Assembly: GCA_945869195.1 (NCBI GenBank)
Contig: CAMBNV010000003.1
Span: forward strand, 124,001-188,000
DNA length: 64,000 bases
Direction of reading: 5' to 3'
DNA from: Gemmatimonas phototrophica
GTDB taxonomy: Bacteria > Gemmatimonadota > Gemmatimonadetes > Gemmatimonadales > Gemmatimonadaceae
A program made the translations under genes and the position numbers. The stretch's first letter is position 1. The number at the start of each line of letters is the position of its first letter. Shown here one piece after another: positions 61,536 to 64,000 of the stretch. The notes beneath the pieces were generated by a model that was not told where the DNA came from, made no database searches, and saw only the letters and a list, made by a program, of their open reading frames with translations.

Positions 61536-62099
61536 GTGTTCGAATCCCTCCGCGAGACGATACGTGACCTGCTCGGCGGCCGGGTCGCGCCCGCCGACCG
61601 CCGCGCCGTCATCATGGACATGAAGCAGGCGCTGACGCTCGCGAAGCTCGGAGTTGAGGAGCTGCGCGAGAGCGTCGAAATCACGCGCCGACGCGTCGCG
61701 ACAGAGCGCGAGCAGCTCGAGACCGCGACCCGTCGCCGCACTCTCGCCGAAGGCATCAAGGACGCCGAGACCGTCGCGCTCGCCACGAAGTTCGAATCAC
61801 AGCTCGCCGAGCGGCTCGCGGTGCTTGCACGGAAACTCGAGGCCGAGGAAGCCGAATGCGGTCTCGCCGAGCGCGCTTACGACGAGATGGTCACGCTGCT
61901 CAAGTTGGCCCATGTGGGTGCGGGCTCTGGGCTTACCCCCGCGTCGCGGCCGCTCACGGACGTTGATCTCGGTCTGCCGGACGATGCGCCGTTACGCTCC
62001 GAACTCGATGGCCTCGCGCGGGCTCAGCTGCGCGCAGACCGCGAAGCGGGTGCGGACGCTGCCCTCGAGGCGTTGAAAAAGAAGATGGGGCGGGGCTAG
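61536..62099 (+). CDS. Coiled-coil hypothetical protein (weakly PspA/IM30-like)
   Basis: MFESLRETIRDLLGG... with long heptad-rich helices; GTG start. Confidence 0.6.
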   Translation: MFESLRETIRDLLGGRVAPADRRAVIMDMKQALTLAKLGVEELRESVEITRRRVATEREQLETATRRRTLAEGIKDAETVALATKFESQLAERLAVLARKLEAEEAECGLAERAYDEMVTLLKLAHVGAGSGLTPASRPLTDVDLGLPDDAPLRSELDGLARAQLRADREAGADAALEALKKKMGRG

Positions 62100-62127
62100 G
62101 TCGCGGTGCAGATTGGTGGGGTGTGCA

Positions 62128-62163
62128 TAAAGAACGGCGACCTGAAGAGGTCGCCGTTCTTTT
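62128..62163. terminator. Bidirectional rho-independent terminator
   Basis: aaagaacggcgacct-gaag-aggtcgccgttctttt between convergent genes. Confidence 0.9.
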
Positions 62164-62199
62164 GCCCCGCTGTGTCTGGCTCGCCAGCGTGTCAGGCGA

Positions 62200-63702
62200 C
62201 TACTTGACGCCGTGCAAGAGCTTGTTGATCGCGGGGGCCGCGAGGAAGAGCACCAGGCCGGCCGAGAGCAGCGCCCAGAATCCGAAGGTGTAGCCGCTGA
62301 GTGCGGACGCAGTCGACATCCCGGTCTCGCCACTGACGGCGCTCGCGAAGATGCCAGACAGGTTATTGCCGATCCCCGTGGAGAGGAACCAGCCGCCCAT
62401 GCCGAAACCCACGAGGCGGACGGGTGCCAGCTTCGTCACCATCGAGAGGCCGATTGGTGAAAGACAGAGTTCGCCGACCGACTGGATGAAGTAGACCGCG
62501 ACGAGCGTCCAAAACGGGATCTTGTTATCAGAACCCAGGAGGCTCGAGAGCGCAAACATGAGGAGCAGGAACGCGAGGCCGTTGAAGAGCAGGCCGAGCC
62601 CGAACTTGCGCGGAATGCTCGGGTTGCTGCCTTTGCGTGCCATCCAGACCCAGATCCAGGCGATGACCGGAGCCAACGCGATGATGGCCACCGAGTTGAC
62701 GCTCTGGAACCAACCAGTCGGGAAGATGAATCCGCCAAGGTCCCGGTTCACGATCTGGTCAGCAAGGAAGGTGAACGAGCTGCCGGCCTGCTCAAAAAAC
62801 ATCCAGAAGAGGATGTTGAAGGTGAAGATGATGAGCATCGCAATTGTCTTGTCGCGCGCTACTTTCCCGTCGCGAATGCCCTCGACCAGGAGCATCACCG
62901 CCAACGCGAGGAACATCACGGTCAGTACGGATTGGAGGACCTGGGCTCCCACCGCGAGCAAGAAGTAGACGACCGGGATGGCCACCACCGCGCCGCCGAC
63001 CACATAGGCCACGCGCGTCATGCTCTGCGCCTCGAGCGGTGGCGCGCCGATCCCTTCGAGCTGCTGGCGTCCGAGGTAGAACCAGACCGTGCTCACCAGC
63101 ATGCCGATGCCGGCGGCGATGAAGACGACCTGGTAGGCGGGAACCGTGTCGGAGCCGAATACGGTGTTCGCGAGCCAGCCGGTGAGGAGCGGCGCCACGA
63201 ACGCGCCGGCGTTGATGCCCATATAGAAAATCGTGAAGCCACTGTCCCGGCGCTCGTCATTAGCCGCGTAGAGCTTCCCGACGATCGTCGAGATGTTCGG
63301 TTTAAACATGCCATTGCCCACGATGATGGTCGCGAGGCCGAGCTTGAATAGGTTCGGGTCAGGGAGTGAGATCAGGAAGAGGCCGATCGCCATGAAGACG
63401 GCGCCGGTGAGGATCGCCCGCTGGTACCCGATGACCTTGTCGGCAACGTAGCCACCGAAGATTGCGCCGGCGTACACGAGGGCGAGATACGACCCGTACG
63501 TCAGGTTGGCGTCGGCCTGTCCGCTGGCGGCGCCACCGTGAAACTGATCCACGATGTAGAGGACGAGCGCCCAGCGAATGCCGTAGAAGGCGAAGCGCTC
63601 CCAGAACTCGGACATGAACAGCATCCAGAGCGGCGACGGGTGACCCATCACCTGCTTGAACGGTGGCAGCGCGTCTGCTACTGCCGGCGTGCGATCGGCC
63701 AT
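62200..63702 (-). CDS. POT/PTR-family proton-dependent peptide transporter
   Basis: FWERFAFYGIRWALVLYIVDQF, GGYVADKVIGYQRAILTGAVFMAIGLFL, FTIFYMGINAGAFVAPLLTGWLA. Confidence 0.95.
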   Translation of the reverse strand: MADRTPAVADALPPFKQVMGHPSPLWMLFMSEFWERFAFYGIRWALVLYIVDQFHGGAASGQADANLTYGSYLALVYAGAIFGGYVADKVIGYQRAILTGAVFMAIGLFLISLPDPNLFKLGLATIIVGNGMFKPNISTIVGKLYAANDERRDSGFTIFYMGINAGAFVAPLLTGWLANTVFGSDTVPAYQVVFIAAGIGMLVSTVWFYLGRQQLEGIGAPPLEAQSMTRVAYVVGGAVVAIPVVYFLLAVGAQVLQSVLTVMFLALAVMLLVEGIRDGKVARDKTIAMLIIFTFNILFWMFFEQAGSSFTFLADQIVNRDLGGFIFPTGWFQSVNSVAIIALAPVIAWIWVWMARKGSNPSIPRKFGLGLLFNGLAFLLLMFALSSLLGSDNKIPFWTLVAVYFIQSVGELCLSPIGLSMVTKLAPVRLVGFGMGGWFLSTGIGNNLSGIFASAVSGETGMSTASALSGYTFGFWALLSAGLVLFLAAPAINKLLHGVK

Positions 63703-63832
63703 GCGGCCTCTCCAGGAAAAAGATTGGGTCGAACTGCGAGTGGCAACGCTGGAAGTATCCCGCCGCGAGGCCCGGTACGCAAACAGGGACGGGCGTCAGC
63801 GCGCATCGAGTTCTGGCGCTCGACGTGGCGCG

Positions 63833-64000
63833 CTAGCGCCGCCAGGTCCAGGAGGGCGCGTCGAACGCAATCACGAGGCGCGCGAGGTCGTCCTGAAGTG
63901 ACGCGGTCTCGGCGGCAGCGTCCCCTGACGGTTGGTCGACGAACGGCATTGTCTTGGCGCCGGTCGCGCGCGTGAACGTCCGGGCGAGCGCGTCGCGCAC
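63833..64000 (-). CDS. C-terminal fragment of an unidentified protein, truncated by window end
   Basis: Hand translation from the edge: VRDALARTFTRATGAKTMPFVDQPSGDAAAETASLQDDLARLVIAFDAPSWTWRR*. Confidence 0.4.
   Translation of the reverse strand: MRDALARTFTRATGAKTMPFVDQPSGDAAAETASLQDDLARLVIAFDAPSWTWRR

Overview
GC-rich bacterial chromosomal window. Its gene content (SusC/SusD pairs, PD40-type kinase C-terminus, plug-only TonB proteins, CRTAC1-like proteins) is reminiscent of Gemmatimonadota, but that assignment is inference. Housekeeping content: five minus-strand tRNAs (Pro, Arg, Val, Gly, Ala), a sigma-70 family factor, F1-ATPase genes atpA-G-D-C without delta or Fo genes, waaA, metG, a PSP1/RicT-like gene, accA, dnaE, a lipB-lpd-E2-E1beta-E1alpha-lipA pyruvate dehydrogenase/lipoylation cluster, and a POT transporter. 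The accessory core (about 16.9-42.0 kb) has two paralogous four-gene cassettes (SusC, SusD, small lipoprotein, DUF4397 protein). Each cassette ends in a long perfect hairpin, and the second has a 13-nt poly-G tract upstream. They are followed by a CRTAC1-like / vanadium-haloperoxidase(PAP2)-like / double CRTAC1-like gene set and two TonB-plug-only proteins. Other notable signals are a perfect CRP-type palindrome (TGTGA-N6-TCACA) upstream of atpA, an epsilon subunit lacking the C-terminal domain, a 56-aa Cys-rich protein missed by the ORF track, and small tandem repeats in coding ends. All family calls come from reading motifs in the translations; no database search was run.
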